A stretch of 64,000 bases of DNA, from assembly GCA_030679035.1 (NCBI GenBank), contig JAUXTH010000006.1, positions 1 to 64,000 of the forward strand, given 5' to 3'. Every line of letters begins with the position of its first letter. Position 1 is the first letter of the stretch. This DNA comes from Methylobacter sp. Lineage in GTDB: Bacteria > Pseudomonadota > Gammaproteobacteria > Methylococcales > Methylomonadaceae. The notes beneath the pieces were generated by a model that was not told the origin of the DNA, made no database searches, and saw only the letters and a list, made by a program, of their open reading frames with translations. The translations under genes and the position numbers were made by a program. This document shows positions 16,024 through 24,708 of this stretch, piece by piece.

Positions 16024-18126
16024 CTATGTTCGTCGCCCGACAGTTGAAACCACCCTGATCTGACGATCAGCAGGTATTTCATTGTATGCCAAGACATGTA
16101 AACCGGGGATGGAATGGCGAACGAATCGGGATAACCAAGGTCGGATATAAGAAGAAACCAACAATACCGCCGTTTGCCCTTCCATTTCCATTTTTTGCAT
16201 ACTTTCCTGTATTGACGTATGCATTTGTTCTGCTAAACCCGGTTCGATCCCGACACCGCTTTCGCCTGCCGTTTGCAAAGACTTATGCAACAACTGTTCC
16301 AACTCGTGATCCAAGGTAATAACCGGCAACTCTTCCTGCATACCACTGATTTCGTGGATAATTAATCGACCTAATGAGGCGCGCACCGCTGACGTCAAGA
16401 TGTCGGGATCTTGACTTTTGGGCCCGTACTCCGCCAAAGTTTCGACGATAGTGCGCATATCCCGGATAGGCACATGCTCTTGCAGCAGGTTTTGCAGTAC
16501 CTTGACCACGACGCCCAGAGGCAAGGTTTTCGGCACCAAATCCTCGACCAGCTTAGGCGCAGACTTGGCCAGGTTATCGAGTATTTTATGCGCCTCTTCA
16601 TAACCGAACAATTCATGGGCATGCGACTGCAAAAGGTGACTCAGATGGGTCGCCACGACAGTTCCGGGATCAACCACCGTATAACCCAGGGTTTGTGCAT
16701 GATCTTTCTGGCTCGGCTCTATCCACACGGCATCCAGGCCAAAGGCGGGATCCTTGCACGCATTGCCCTTCAAGGTGCCAAAAACACGCCCCGGATTAAT
16801 CGCCATTTCCATATCCGGCATGATTTCAGCTTCACCTACGGTCACCCCCATCAATGAAATTCGGTAGGTGGTCGGACTTAAATCAAGGTTATCCCGGATA
16901 TGCACCGATGGAATCAAAAAGCCCAAATCCTGGGACAGTTTTTTCCGCACGCCTTTGATACGGACCATCAGCTGTCCGCCCTGACTCTTGTCCACTAACG
17001 GAATGAGCCGGTAACCCACTTCCAGGCCGACCACATCCACCGACATCACATCATCCCAGCCCAACTCTTTGGTCTCAAGAGCCGGCGCATTTTGAGCAGC
17101 CAGCTCCTGCGGATAATCGATGTCAGTCAGATCAGCTTCTTTGTGCTTTTTCTCAATTAAATAAGCGGAACCGGCTAAAACCCCAGCCAGCAAGATAAAA
17201 ACCAGATTCGGCATGCCTGGAATAATGCCCAGCGCGCCTACCACCGCCGCGGTAACCGTCAGCGCTTTGGGGTTGGCGAATAACTGCGCGGTAACCTGTT
17301 GCCCGATATTTTGGCCGCTGCTACCGACCTTGGTGACAACCAGTGCGGATGCCGTCGACAATAACAAGGAAGGGATTTGCGCGACCAAGCCATCACCAAT
17401 GGACAGCAAGACATAAATCTTTCCTGCCTCGGCGAAACTCAAATCGTGCTGAAGCACGCCAATGGCCAAACCGCCGATCATGTTGACAAATAAAATGATA
17501 ATCCCGGCAATCGCATCGCCCCGGACAAATTTACTCGCACCATCCATCGAGCCGTAAAAATCCGCTTCGGTAGCCACTTCGGCGCGCCGTTCACGCGCTT
17601 CATCCTGGGTCAGCAAGCCTGCGTTCAAATCCGCATCAATCGCCATTTGTTTGCCCGGCATCGCATCCAGCGTAAACCTCGCCCCGACTTCCGCAATCCG
17701 CCCGGCGCCTTTGGTGACGACCATGAAATTAATGATGATCAATATCGCAAAAACTACCAGACCCACGGCAAAGTTACCGCCGATAACAAAAGCGCCAAAG
17801 GCCTCAATCACCTTACCGGCCGCATCGCCGCCCTTATGCCCTTCAATCAATACGATACGCGTCGAAGCGACGTTCAGCGCCAGACGCAATATGGTCGCAA
17901 GCAGAATAACGGTTGGGAACGACGCAAACTCCAAAGGTTTAAGCGTATAAACAACGACCAGCAGGATGATTAACGAGAAGGCGATATTAAAGGTGAACAG
18001 CAGATCGAGCACGAATGCCGGCAACGGCAATATCAGCATGGATAGAACCATGATGATGACTAATGGCGCCCCCAGTTCGGCTTTGCCCAGTACCGCCAAC
18101 AACGCTTTTAATTTAGTTAAATCCAT
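16024..18126 (-). CDS. flhA: Flagellar export gate protein FlhA
   Basis: A 700-residue FHIPEP-family export component. About eight membrane helices occupy the first about 330 residues, including the conserved ILRLALNVASTRIVL and the cytoplasmic FHIPEP loop (GARFTLDAMPGKQMAIDADL). The C-terminal about 350 residues form the cytoplasmic nonameric ring that receives substrate-chaperone complexes. Length and order are standard. It begins 6 bases after flhB and precedes flhF. Confidence 0.97.
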   Translation of the reverse strand: MDLTKLKALLAVLGKAELGAPLVIIMVLSMLILPLPAFVLDLLFTFNIAFSLIILLVVVYTLKPLEFASFPTVILLATILRLALNVASTRIVLIEGHKGGDAAGKVIEAFGAFVIGGNFAVGLVVFAILIIINFMVVTKGAGRIAEVGARFTLDAMPGKQMAIDADLNAGLLTQDEARERRAEVATEADFYGSMDGASKFVRGDAIAGIIILFVNMIGGLAIGVLQHDLSFAEAGKIYVLLSIGDGLVAQIPSLLLSTASALVVTKVGSSGQNIGQQVTAQLFANPKALTVTAAVVGALGIIPGMPNLVFILLAGVLAGSAYLIEKKHKEADLTDIDYPQELAAQNAPALETKELGWDDVMSVDVVGLEVGYRLIPLVDKSQGGQLMVRIKGVRKKLSQDLGFLIPSVHIRDNLDLSPTTYRISLMGVTVGEAEIMPDMEMAINPGRVFGTLKGNACKDPAFGLDAVWIEPSQKDHAQTLGYTVVDPGTVVATHLSHLLQSHAHELFGYEEAHKILDNLAKSAPKLVEDLVPKTLPLGVVVKVLQNLLQEHVPIRDMRTIVETLAEYGPKSQDPDILTSAVRASLGRLIIHEISGMQEELPVITLDHELEQLLHKSLQTAGESGVGIEPGLAEQMHTSIQESMQKMEMEGQTAVLLVSSYIRPWLSRFVRHSIPGLHVLAYNEIPADRQIRVVSTVGRRT

Positions 18127-18132
18127 ACCCGG

Positions 18133-19263
18133 TTAATCCCGTTTAAATTCGTCAGGCACCTGAATATCTCCCGGTGGCAATGGCGCTCTCCAGTCGTTTT
18201 TCTGGGCCGCTTTTAACTGATAGACATAGGCGAGTATTTGGGCGACGGCCAAATAAAGCCCCTGCGGTATCTCTTTATCTAACTCGGTCGAATAATACAA
18301 GGCTCTGGCTAAAGGCGGGGATGCCACCAGCGGCACGTCAGCGCCTATCGCTACATTACGGATTTGCGCGGCTATCAAATCGACACCCTTGGCGACCAAT
18401 GTTGGCGCGCTATTTGAATTTTGGTCATATCTTAAGGCCACCGCATAATGACTAGGGTTGGTAACAATAACGTCGGCCTTGGGCACTTCCGACATCATCC
18501 GGTTTTGCGCCATATCCATTTGCATCCTGCGCTGACGCCCCTTCACCTCGGGACTACCCTCGGAGTCCTTATGTTCATCCTTGATTTCCTGCAAGGTCAT
18601 TTTCAGTTTCTTGCTGTGATCCCAAAGCTGATAAGGCACGTCTATCATCGCAATCACGACCAATGAGGCACTGAGCAACAAAAAACACGTGCCGATGATA
18701 TTTAACGAATGTTCGACCGACTGATCCACGGACTCGACGCCCAAGCCAAGCAATTCACCGATAAAAGATCGGTACAAAGCCGCTGCGACAGCAAAGACCA
18801 ACAAAATCTTCAGTAGCGCTTTGAGCATCTCCACCACTCCCCGCATCGCAAACAATCGGGGTATGCCCTTGATCGGATCCATTTTTTCCAGCTTGGGAGA
18901 AATGGCCTCCCAGCTGAATATCCAGCCGCCCAATGATATGGGAGCAATAATGGCAACGACGACCATCAATGCAAAAAATGGCGCAACCAACATAAAGCCA
19001 TCCGTCATCTCCTGCTTAAAATGCAGCGTGATGCTGGCCGGATCAAAAATGGTTGCGCGGCTCAATTGAAACTCAGTCCGCATCATTGCCAACAGGCCTT
19101 TACCGATTTCCTCCCCCTGCATCAGTAACAATGTTGCGCTGGCTATCATCATGGCAAAGGTATTAAGCTCCCTGGAACGGGCAATCTGGCCTTTTTTCTT
19201 GGCGTCTTCTAAACGCTTGCTGGTAGGCTCTTCGGTTTTTTCTTGATCGGAATCTTCAGCCAT
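18133..19263 (-). CDS. flhB: Flagellar export switch protein FlhB
   Basis: A 376-residue export-apparatus protein with the N-terminal DQEKTEEPTSKRLEDAKKKG, four membrane helices and a C-terminal cytoplasmic domain. The autocleavage site reads NPSH (in ADVIVTNPSHYAVAL, about residue 263) where most FlhB proteins have NPTH; the cleaved N-P bond is intact, so cleavage and the rod/hook-to-filament switch are probably kept. It starts 3 bases after fliR. Confidence 0.96.
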   Translation of the reverse strand: MAEDSDQEKTEEPTSKRLEDAKKKGQIARSRELNTFAMMIASATLLLMQGEEIGKGLLAMMRTEFQLSRATIFDPASITLHFKQEMTDGFMLVAPFFALMVVVAIIAPISLGGWIFSWEAISPKLEKMDPIKGIPRLFAMRGVVEMLKALLKILLVFAVAAALYRSFIGELLGLGVESVDQSVEHSLNIIGTCFLLLSASLVVIAMIDVPYQLWDHSKKLKMTLQEIKDEHKDSEGSPEVKGRQRRMQMDMAQNRMMSEVPKADVIVTNPSHYAVALRYDQNSNSAPTLVAKGVDLIAAQIRNVAIGADVPLVASPPLARALYYSTELDKEIPQGLYLAVAQILAYVYQLKAAQKNDWRAPLPPGDIQVPDEFKRD

Positions 19264-19266
19264 AAT

Positions 19267-20040
19267 CTACAACCGCAACAATTGCCCGATAAAATCGTAG
19301 GCGTCCGTCAGCATCCCGGAAAATTGATCCAGCGCATCGGGCAAGGTTTTCCAAACCAACAACATGCCCAGCATCAAGGTTACCGGAAAGCCCACGTTAA
19401 AAATTTGTAATTGCGGAGCTGCCCTGGCCGCCACGCCAAAAATGACATTCACCAACAACAAGCTGGCCATGACCGGCATGGACAACAATAAACCACCTGC
19501 AAACATCCGGCTGCTCCACGCGATAATTGACCAGATACCCGCTTTATCTATTCCGTCAATACCGATGGGCAAGGTTTTAAAACTATCCAGCAGCATCTGT
19601 ATCAACAACAAGTGCCCATCTAAACTGATAAAAATTAACGTCGTGGTAACGGTATAGAATTGCGCAATCACCGGCACCTGCTGCCCGTTTTGCGGATCGA
19701 CCATCATCGAAAAACCTAAGCCCATGCTTAAAGCGATACCTTGCCCGGCAAAAACAACCGCAGCAAAAACCAACTGTAGGATAAAACCACTGGTCAAACC
19801 GATCATAACCTGCGAGATAGCCATCATAAATCCGGTATAACTGAACATTTCGACCTCTGGCAAAGGAGGAAGCAAAGGCATGATCACGAGTGTTATGGCC
19901 ACCGAAAGAATTAACCTAACTCGGGCCGGTACGGAACGAATGCTAAACAACGGTACCGACACAAACATCGCACTAATGCGCATCAACGGCCATATAAATA
20001 ATGACGCTTGAGTGAGAATCTGCGCTTCAGTAAAATTCAC
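19267..20040 (-). CDS. fliR: Flagellar export protein FliR
   Basis: A 257-residue polytopic membrane protein of the export gate, which with FliP and FliQ builds the helical export channel. Recognised by LFIWPLMRISAMFVSVPLFS at residues 14-33, the central GQGIALSMGLGFSMMVDPQNG and the C-terminal FNVGFPVTLMLGMLLV. It follows fliQ by 3 bases. Confidence 0.95.
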   Translation of the reverse strand: MNFTEAQILTQASLFIWPLMRISAMFVSVPLFSIRSVPARVRLILSVAITLVIMPLLPPLPEVEMFSYTGFMMAISQVMIGLTSGFILQLVFAAVVFAGQGIALSMGLGFSMMVDPQNGQQVPVIAQFYTVTTTLIFISLDGHLLLIQMLLDSFKTLPIGIDGIDKAGIWSIIAWSSRMFAGGLLLSMPVMASLLLVNVIFGVAARAAPQLQIFNVGFPVTLMLGMLLVWKTLPDALDQFSGMLTDAYDFIGQLLRL

Positions 20041-20043
20041 GGT

Positions 20044-20313
20044 TCAGCCAATTAAATGCGGAATATCCCGGATCAAGTCCTGAAAATAATCAAGGAACAT
20101 TTGCAGCATCGCCGGCCCCATAATCATCAACACGATCCCGATAACGATGACCTTGGGCACGAATGTCAAGGTCGCCTCATTAATCTGGGTAGCCGCCTGG
20201 AACATCGCGATAATCAGGCCCACGGCCAAAGACGGCAGCAACACCGGCGCAGTCAGCTTGATTGCAACAATCATCGCCTCCTGCCCAACCATGAAAATAG
20301 TTTCCGGTACCAT
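20044..20313 (-). CDS. fliQ: Flagellar export protein FliQ
   Basis: An 89-residue, two-helix membrane protein with the family pattern MVPETIFMVGQEAMIVAIKL, then LIIAMFQAATQINEATLTFV and PKVIVIGIVLMIMGPAMLQM. Length is exactly that of the family. It lies 34 bases after fliP. Confidence 0.96.
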   Translation of the reverse strand: MVPETIFMVGQEAMIVAIKLTAPVLLPSLAVGLIIAMFQAATQINEATLTFVPKVIVIGIVLMIMGPAMLQMFLDYFQDLIRDIPHLIG

Positions 20314-20347
20314 AAATTACCTCGTCTGGACGACCAGCCGGTCGCCC

Positions 20348-21121
20348 CTACACAACATAAAAACTTGCCGCCAACATTTCCATGATCAAAGACCAGCCAT
20401 CGGCAAGCACAAACAGCATTATTTTAAAGGGCAGGGAAATAATCATCGGTGACAGCATCATCATACCCATGGACATCAGTACGCTGGCAACCACCAAATC
20501 GATAATCAAAAAAGGTATGAAAATCAAAAAACCTATTTGAAAGGCTGTTTTCAATTCGCTGGTCACAAAAGCCGGCAGCAATAACGAGAACGGCACATTC
20601 TCGGATGAATCCAGATCTGCCTTGCCGGAAATCCTGATAAATAATTCCAGATCGGACTCTCTGGTCTGCTTTAGCATAAATTGCCGGAATGGCTCGGACG
20701 CCTTTTCAATAGCGACAGTCACGTCGATTTTCTCTTCCAGATAAGGCTGCACGGCTTCGGCATTCACCTTGTCAAAAACCGGCATCATAATGAAGATAGT
20801 CAAAAACATGGACAGGCCCAATAACACCTGATTGCTGGGGGCCTGCCCGGTGCCTAAAGCCGTCCGCAGCAAGCTGAGCACAATCATGATCCGGGTAAAC
20901 GAAGTCATGGTCAACAACAACGCCGGCAACACGGTCAGCAGGGTCATTAACGCCAGAATCTGGATCGTTACCGTATAAGTCTGAGCGCCTTGCTTGCCCG
21001 TCGTAACAGTGACCGCTTCAATTCCTGCTGCGGCGTAAGCCGGCGTTTCGACCAACAAAAAAGCCATGCCGATAATCAGCAACCGAAACGCCATTGATCG
21101 AAATAAAGCGCTTTTAGCCAT
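20348..21121 (-). CDS. fliP: Flagellar export protein FliP
   Basis: A 257-residue export-gate protein. A cleavable signal peptide (about residues 1-30, ending ETPAYAAAG) is typical of FliP. The conserved core is seen in [40 protein letters not shown] and the C-terminal [20 protein letters not shown]. It overlaps fliO by 8 bases. Confidence 0.97.
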   Translation of the reverse strand: MAKSALFRSMAFRLLIIGMAFLLVETPAYAAAGIEAVTVTTGKQGAQTYTVTIQILALMTLLTVLPALLLTMTSFTRIMIVLSLLRTALGTGQAPSNQVLLGLSMFLTIFIMMPVFDKVNAEAVQPYLEEKIDVTVAIEKASEPFRQFMLKQTRESDLELFIRISGKADLDSSENVPFSLLLPAFVTSELKTAFQIGFLIFIPFLIIDLVVASVLMSMGMMMLSPMIISLPFKIMLFVLADGWSLIMEMLAASFYVV

Positions 21122-21560
21122 CGGATCGTCCCTTCATCACTTGCGCCACGATGGCAGCAAATCCGCTGTCCTTGTCGATAGAAGTCGGTTCACTGCTGTT
21201 CAGGCAATCATCGCCCTCCAGCACATGCAACGCGTCTATACGTCCCGGTGTCACGCCTAAAATAAGCTGTTTTTTTCCGACTTGCAGCAGAACGACTTTT
21301 TCCCGCATACCCAGCGACAAGCCGCCGACAACACGCATTTTTCCTGCGCCGTTGACCGTGATTCCGCTTAACTTGCGCATGCCCCAGACACAAAGAAAAA
21401 AGATAGCCAAGACGATCAGCAGTCCGACGCTCCAATGGAGCATGTCTCCGGAAGAAACCGTCCTGACGGCCTGTTTTGGAGCATCGACGCCCGGCTCGGC
21501 AAAGCATGCCGGAACCCAGCCGAACAGCAACCACGCGGCAATTATTTTTCCAGTCATCAA
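21114..21560 (-). CDS. fliO: Flagellar protein FliO
   Basis: A 148-residue protein with an N-terminal signal-like segment (residues 1-20), one membrane helix at about 45-62 ([20 protein letters not shown]), and the FliO cytoplasmic domain ([39 protein letters not shown]). FliO stabilises assembly of the FliP ring. It overlaps fliN by 4 bases. Confidence 0.93.
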   Translation of the reverse strand: MMTGKIIAAWLLFGWVPACFAEPGVDAPKQAVRTVSSGDMLHWSVGLLIVLAIFFLCVWGMRKLSGITVNGAGKMRVVGGLSLGMREKVVLLQVGKKQLILGVTPGRIDALHVLEGDDCLNSSEPTSIDKDSGFAAIVAQVMKGRSDG

Positions 21561-21940
21561 GCTAATCGTTTAACCCGTTCCGATGGGCTGATGACATCGG
21601 TTAAGCGAATGCCGAACTTGTCATTGATCACGACCACTTCGCCATGCGCAATCAGCGTACCGTTTACCAACACATCCAGCGGCTCGCCGGCAAAACGCTC
21701 CAACTCAACAACCGAGCCCTGATTTAACTGCAAAAGATTTCTGATGTTAATCTGGGTTCGGCCAATTTCCATGGAAATAGTAACGGGGACATCCAAAATA
21801 ACATCAAGATTAACTTCCTCACCCGAGACTGAAGACGACGATTTTTTATCTTCAGGCTGGCTATTAAATTCCTGAAATGCGGCCGACTCAAAATCATCAA
21901 TCGTTTCTCCGTCCTCAGGTGTATCTGGATATTCACTCAT
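21557..21940 (-). CDS. fliN: Flagellar C-ring protein FliN
   Basis: A 127-residue switch protein. The C-terminal SpoA domain is standard (LDVILDVPVTISMEIGRTQI, RNLLQLNQGSVVELERFAGE, LVNGTLIAHGEVVVINDKFG), and a 45-residue acidic N-terminal extension precedes it, as in Pseudomonas. The frame is open to 21973, but ATG 21940 (MSEYPDTPEDGE) has a GGGAAA purine run upstream and fits family members. Confidence 0.95.
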   Translation of the reverse strand: MSEYPDTPEDGETIDDFESAAFQEFNSQPEDKKSSSSVSGEEVNLDVILDVPVTISMEIGRTQINIRNLLQLNQGSVVELERFAGEPLDVLVNGTLIAHGEVVVINDKFGIRLTDVISPSERVKRLA

Positions 21941-21995
21941 CTTATTTCCCAACTTAATATTGTTATAACCCAATCCCGGCGTGCGCTGGCTTGAC

Positions 21996-22991
21996 TCAAG
22001 ACCTTACCTTATCGATAATCTGTATTGCATAATTACCATCCGATGTGCCGACCTTGCCTTCAAACACCGGAATGCCTTCCGCTTTAAGAACCACCGTTTC
22101 CGGCATATCGAAAGGTATCACATCACCTTTTTTTAACCGCATAACCTCTCTGATGCTCATGTTTTTTTCCACCAGCAGACTGTTTACATTCACTTCCGCT
22201 CTGAGCACTTCAGCGCGTAGTGCCGTTTGCCAACTGCCGTCAACCTCGCCGCTGTCACTACTGATCGCATCCAACAACTCCCGGATAGGTTCAAGCATCG
22301 CATAAGGCATAGCAATGTTGACATCGCCCCCCCCGCCTTCCAGCTCGACATGAATAGTAGAAATTACAATAATTTCTCCAGGCCCGATAATATTGGCAAA
22401 CCGCGGGTTGATTTCTGCGCCCACATATTCAAAATCGAGCTCCATAACCGGCTTCCAGGCTTCCTTCAGATCCTTGAAAATCATGTCAATGATGATCCGA
22501 ACCACCCGCATTTCGGTCGGTGTGAATTCCCTACCTTCAGTCTGATTATAAAATTGTCCGGCACCGCCAAAAAAATTGTCCACCACGGTAAAAACCAAGC
22601 GCGGATCGATGACTATCAATGCCTTGCCGCGCAAGGGATTAAACCGGACAATCGTCAAATTGGTGGGAACCAACAGCCCTTGTATATATTCGGAAAATTT
22701 CTGAACCTGGATACCCGATATGAAAATTTCCGCCGAACGACGCAGGAAATTGAATAACGAAATACGGATAAACCGCGCAAACCGTTCATTAACCATTTCC
22801 AGGGTCGGCATACGGCCACGAACGATTCTTTCCTGACTGGCAAAGTCGTACTCCCTGACTACGCCTTTTTCATGGAATTCTTCGGCACCCGCTTCGGCAT
22901 AAAACTCAGAGTCATCCTCTGTTTCAATATCCCCGTCGCTTACACCGTTTAGCAGCGCATCAATTTCTGCCTGTGAGAGTAAATCACTCAT
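21996..22991 (-). CDS. fliM: Flagellar C-ring protein FliM
   Basis: A 331-residue switch protein. The N-terminal CheY-binding peptide MSDLLSQAEIDALLNGV is intact, so the motor should still respond to phosphorylated CheY even though no cheY is in this operon. The middle CheC-like domain includes RFNPLRGKALIVIDPRLVF, and the C-terminal SpoA domain ends near PVFEGKVGTSDGNYAIQII. It starts one base after fliL ends. Confidence 0.97.
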   Translation of the reverse strand: MSDLLSQAEIDALLNGVSDGDIETEDDSEFYAEAGAEEFHEKGVVREYDFASQERIVRGRMPTLEMVNERFARFIRISLFNFLRRSAEIFISGIQVQKFSEYIQGLLVPTNLTIVRFNPLRGKALIVIDPRLVFTVVDNFFGGAGQFYNQTEGREFTPTEMRVVRIIIDMIFKDLKEAWKPVMELDFEYVGAEINPRFANIIGPGEIIVISTIHVELEGGGGDVNIAMPYAMLEPIRELLDAISSDSGEVDGSWQTALRAEVLRAEVNVNSLLVEKNMSIREVMRLKKGDVIPFDMPETVVLKAEGIPVFEGKVGTSDGNYAIQIIDKVRS

Positions 22992-22992
22992 G

Positions 22993-23505
22993 TTATTGCA
23001 TTACAAATGAAGTGAAGAATATCTCATCGACCTTACCTTTCCCTGCCATTTTTATTAGAACGGCGGTCACATTATCTAACATGGCTTTACGTAACATCTC
23101 CTTTCCTTCACCGGTATTTAGCGCATTACTGTCCTGGGCGCCCGCCAACATTAGTAGGTTATTTCGTATCATAGGTTCATTTTTTTTCAACACCTCAATA
23201 GTCTCGGCGCCCTCAACTAACATAGACACCGTAATTCGCCCGTGTTGAACTGCCGAGCCCGAGGGGAAGTCGATGACAAGAGGCTTACTGATCTCAAAAT
23301 AGAGTTTTTCTACAGCAACTGCCGACTCATCAGCCTCAACCTGTTCAACTTTTTCTTTTTCAGATGAGTCTCCTTTCATCAGGAAGAAAGTAACCCCCCC
23401 GCCGCCTGCTAATAAAAGCACCGCGGCAGCAATCATGATAATCAGTTTTTTAAGGGATTTCTTTCCCTCTCCACCCTGTTGTTCAATATCTTCAAGTTGA
23501 GCCAT
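22993..23505 (-). CDS. fliL: Flagellar basal-body protein FliL
   Basis: A 170-residue single-pass membrane protein: short basic cytoplasmic head (GEGKKSLKKL), membrane helix LIIMIAAAVLLLAGGGGVTF at about residues 21-40, acidic linker (SSEKEKVEQVEADES), and the periplasmic FliL domain related to stomatins, which supports stators. It is the first gene of the operon that runs to 10415. Its ATG has an AAGGG-like site (AAAGGGTTTGTAAC) upstream. Confidence 0.93.
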   Translation of the reverse strand: MAQLEDIEQQGGEGKKSLKKLIIMIAAAVLLLAGGGGVTFFLMKGDSSEKEKVEQVEADESAVAVEKLYFEISKPLVIDFPSGSAVQHGRITVSMLVEGAETIEVLKKNEPMIRNNLLMLAGAQDSNALNTGEGKEMLRKAMLDNVTAVLIKMAGKGKVDEIFFTSFVMQ

Positions 23506-23871
23506 GTTACAAACCCTTTAGTTTTTAATCAGTAAGCAAGCAATTTAAAGGCCATAAAATAATAATATCTGTAAAACCATTCAGATACATTGCAACCATA
23601 ATCCGCTTACCACTGTAAATTACACAAACAAACTACTGAATGCTATCATTGACTCGCACCAGAAAACCAAATCATACAAGAAAAAAGATCCTTTTAAAAG
23701 AATAAGATAGGAATACTTGTAAATGTTAATAATTAACTACACCCCCTATCGCATAAGCATCGAATAGTTAAGCAAATAAATGGACTTAAACATCGACAAC
23801 CTTAAAAAAGGAAGGCGCCATAAATCTGACACTCCCACACTCAATGAAATCCTTTCTCAGGAAAAATAACA
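23506..23871. promoter_or_regulatory. Divergent intergenic region, fliL / receiver-Hpt gene
   Basis: These 366 bases separate the divergent fliL operon and receiver-Hpt gene and must hold both promoters. The stretch is AT-rich. I looked for a sigma-54 GG-N10-GC element and a sigma-28 box upstream of fliL and could not place either with confidence. No hairpin or ORF stands out. The + strand gene has AAGGA-like purines (AGGAAAAATAAC) before its ATG. Confidence 0.4.
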
Positions 23872-24648
23872 ATGCCCTTGAAAACCAAGCAGCCTGGACA
23901 ATTTGTGGTATTAATGACCGGCGTCATCGACATTAACCGTTCATCATTGGAACACCGCCGTCAAAATATTATTGTAGCCCACAATCACACTGACATTTTA
24001 AAGTTCATAGCAACAACGAAATTCGACCTGATACTACTCGACTTGACCGTAATCTGTTCGCTCGCATCGGTTCCCGACCGATTGCGACACTCCCGCCATC
24101 CCTGGCAGTCGAAACTTATCGCTCGCATCAAAGATCCTGCCGGCATTAACAATAAAACACCGATTATTGCCATTAGCCATCCTACAGAAGACGCCCAAAG
24201 AAAGGCTCAATATCCGATGGAGTTCGATGATAGCCTGACGAGTCCTATCACAGCAGAACAGCTCAATACGGTTATAGACCTTTGGCAAACAAAGGCTTTA
24301 GCTTTAAATTACATCCAAATAATCCAGCTTAAAACCAAAAACAACCACCAGCTTACTTTGACCCTTTTTGAAAAGTTGTTCGAGGAGCTCCCCTTGCAAA
24401 TCATTGACATTAAAGATGCGCTGGAAAACAAACAATACGATCTTGCCCAAGCCATTACACACAAACTGAATGGTTCGGTGAGTTTTTGCGGATTGACGGA
24501 TATTCAGCAACCGGCGAATGCTTTGGAAAGCTGCCTGCTGAAAAATGATTATGCCGCAATTGATCAGCAATTCCTGATGCTACAGCAACACACCCTAAAC
24601 TTTACATGCCACCAAGAATCCATCCTGACAAATCTTGGCAAATGCTAA
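23872..24648 (+). CDS. Orphan receiver-like plus Hpt domain protein
   Basis: A 258-residue protein with two parts. Residues about 10-145 follow a response-regulator fold in outline (VLMTGVIDIN, then FDLILLDLTV with a possible phosphoacceptor Asp, and KTPIIAIS), but the acidic pocket at strand 1 is not recognisable, so this receiver may be degenerate. Residues about 150-255 form an Hpt domain like that of BarA, with the phospho-His in AITHKLNGSVSFCGLTDIQQ. It could relay phosphate between a hybrid kinase and a regulator. No kinase or regulator adjoins it. It stands alone between fliL and fimV, ended by a terminator shared with fimV. Receiver assignment is inference; Hpt is well supported. Confidence 0.75.
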   Translation: MPLKTKQPGQFVVLMTGVIDINRSSLEHRRQNIIVAHNHTDILKFIATTKFDLILLDLTVICSLASVPDRLRHSRHPWQSKLIARIKDPAGINNKTPIIAISHPTEDAQRKAQYPMEFDDSLTSPITAEQLNTVIDLWQTKALALNYIQIIQLKTKNNHQLTLTLFEKLFEELPLQIIDIKDALENKQYDLAQAITHKLNGSVSFCGLTDIQQPANALESCLLKNDYAAIDQQFLMLQQHTLNFTCHQESILTNLGKC

Positions 24649-24689
24649 GCCCATAAAAAAAGCCCATTACGGGCTTTTTTTATGGGCTT
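24647..24689. terminator. Long bidirectional terminator between receiver-Hpt gene and fimV
   Basis: A 19-base perfect stem: AAGCCCATAAAAAAAGCCC (24647-24665), loop ATTAC, and GGGCTTTTTTTATGGGCTT (24671-24689). The inner GC stem followed by a T run on both strands makes it a terminator for both convergent genes. Confidence 0.95.
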
Positions 24690-24708
24690 GGGACAAAAAG
24701 CCAGTGTT

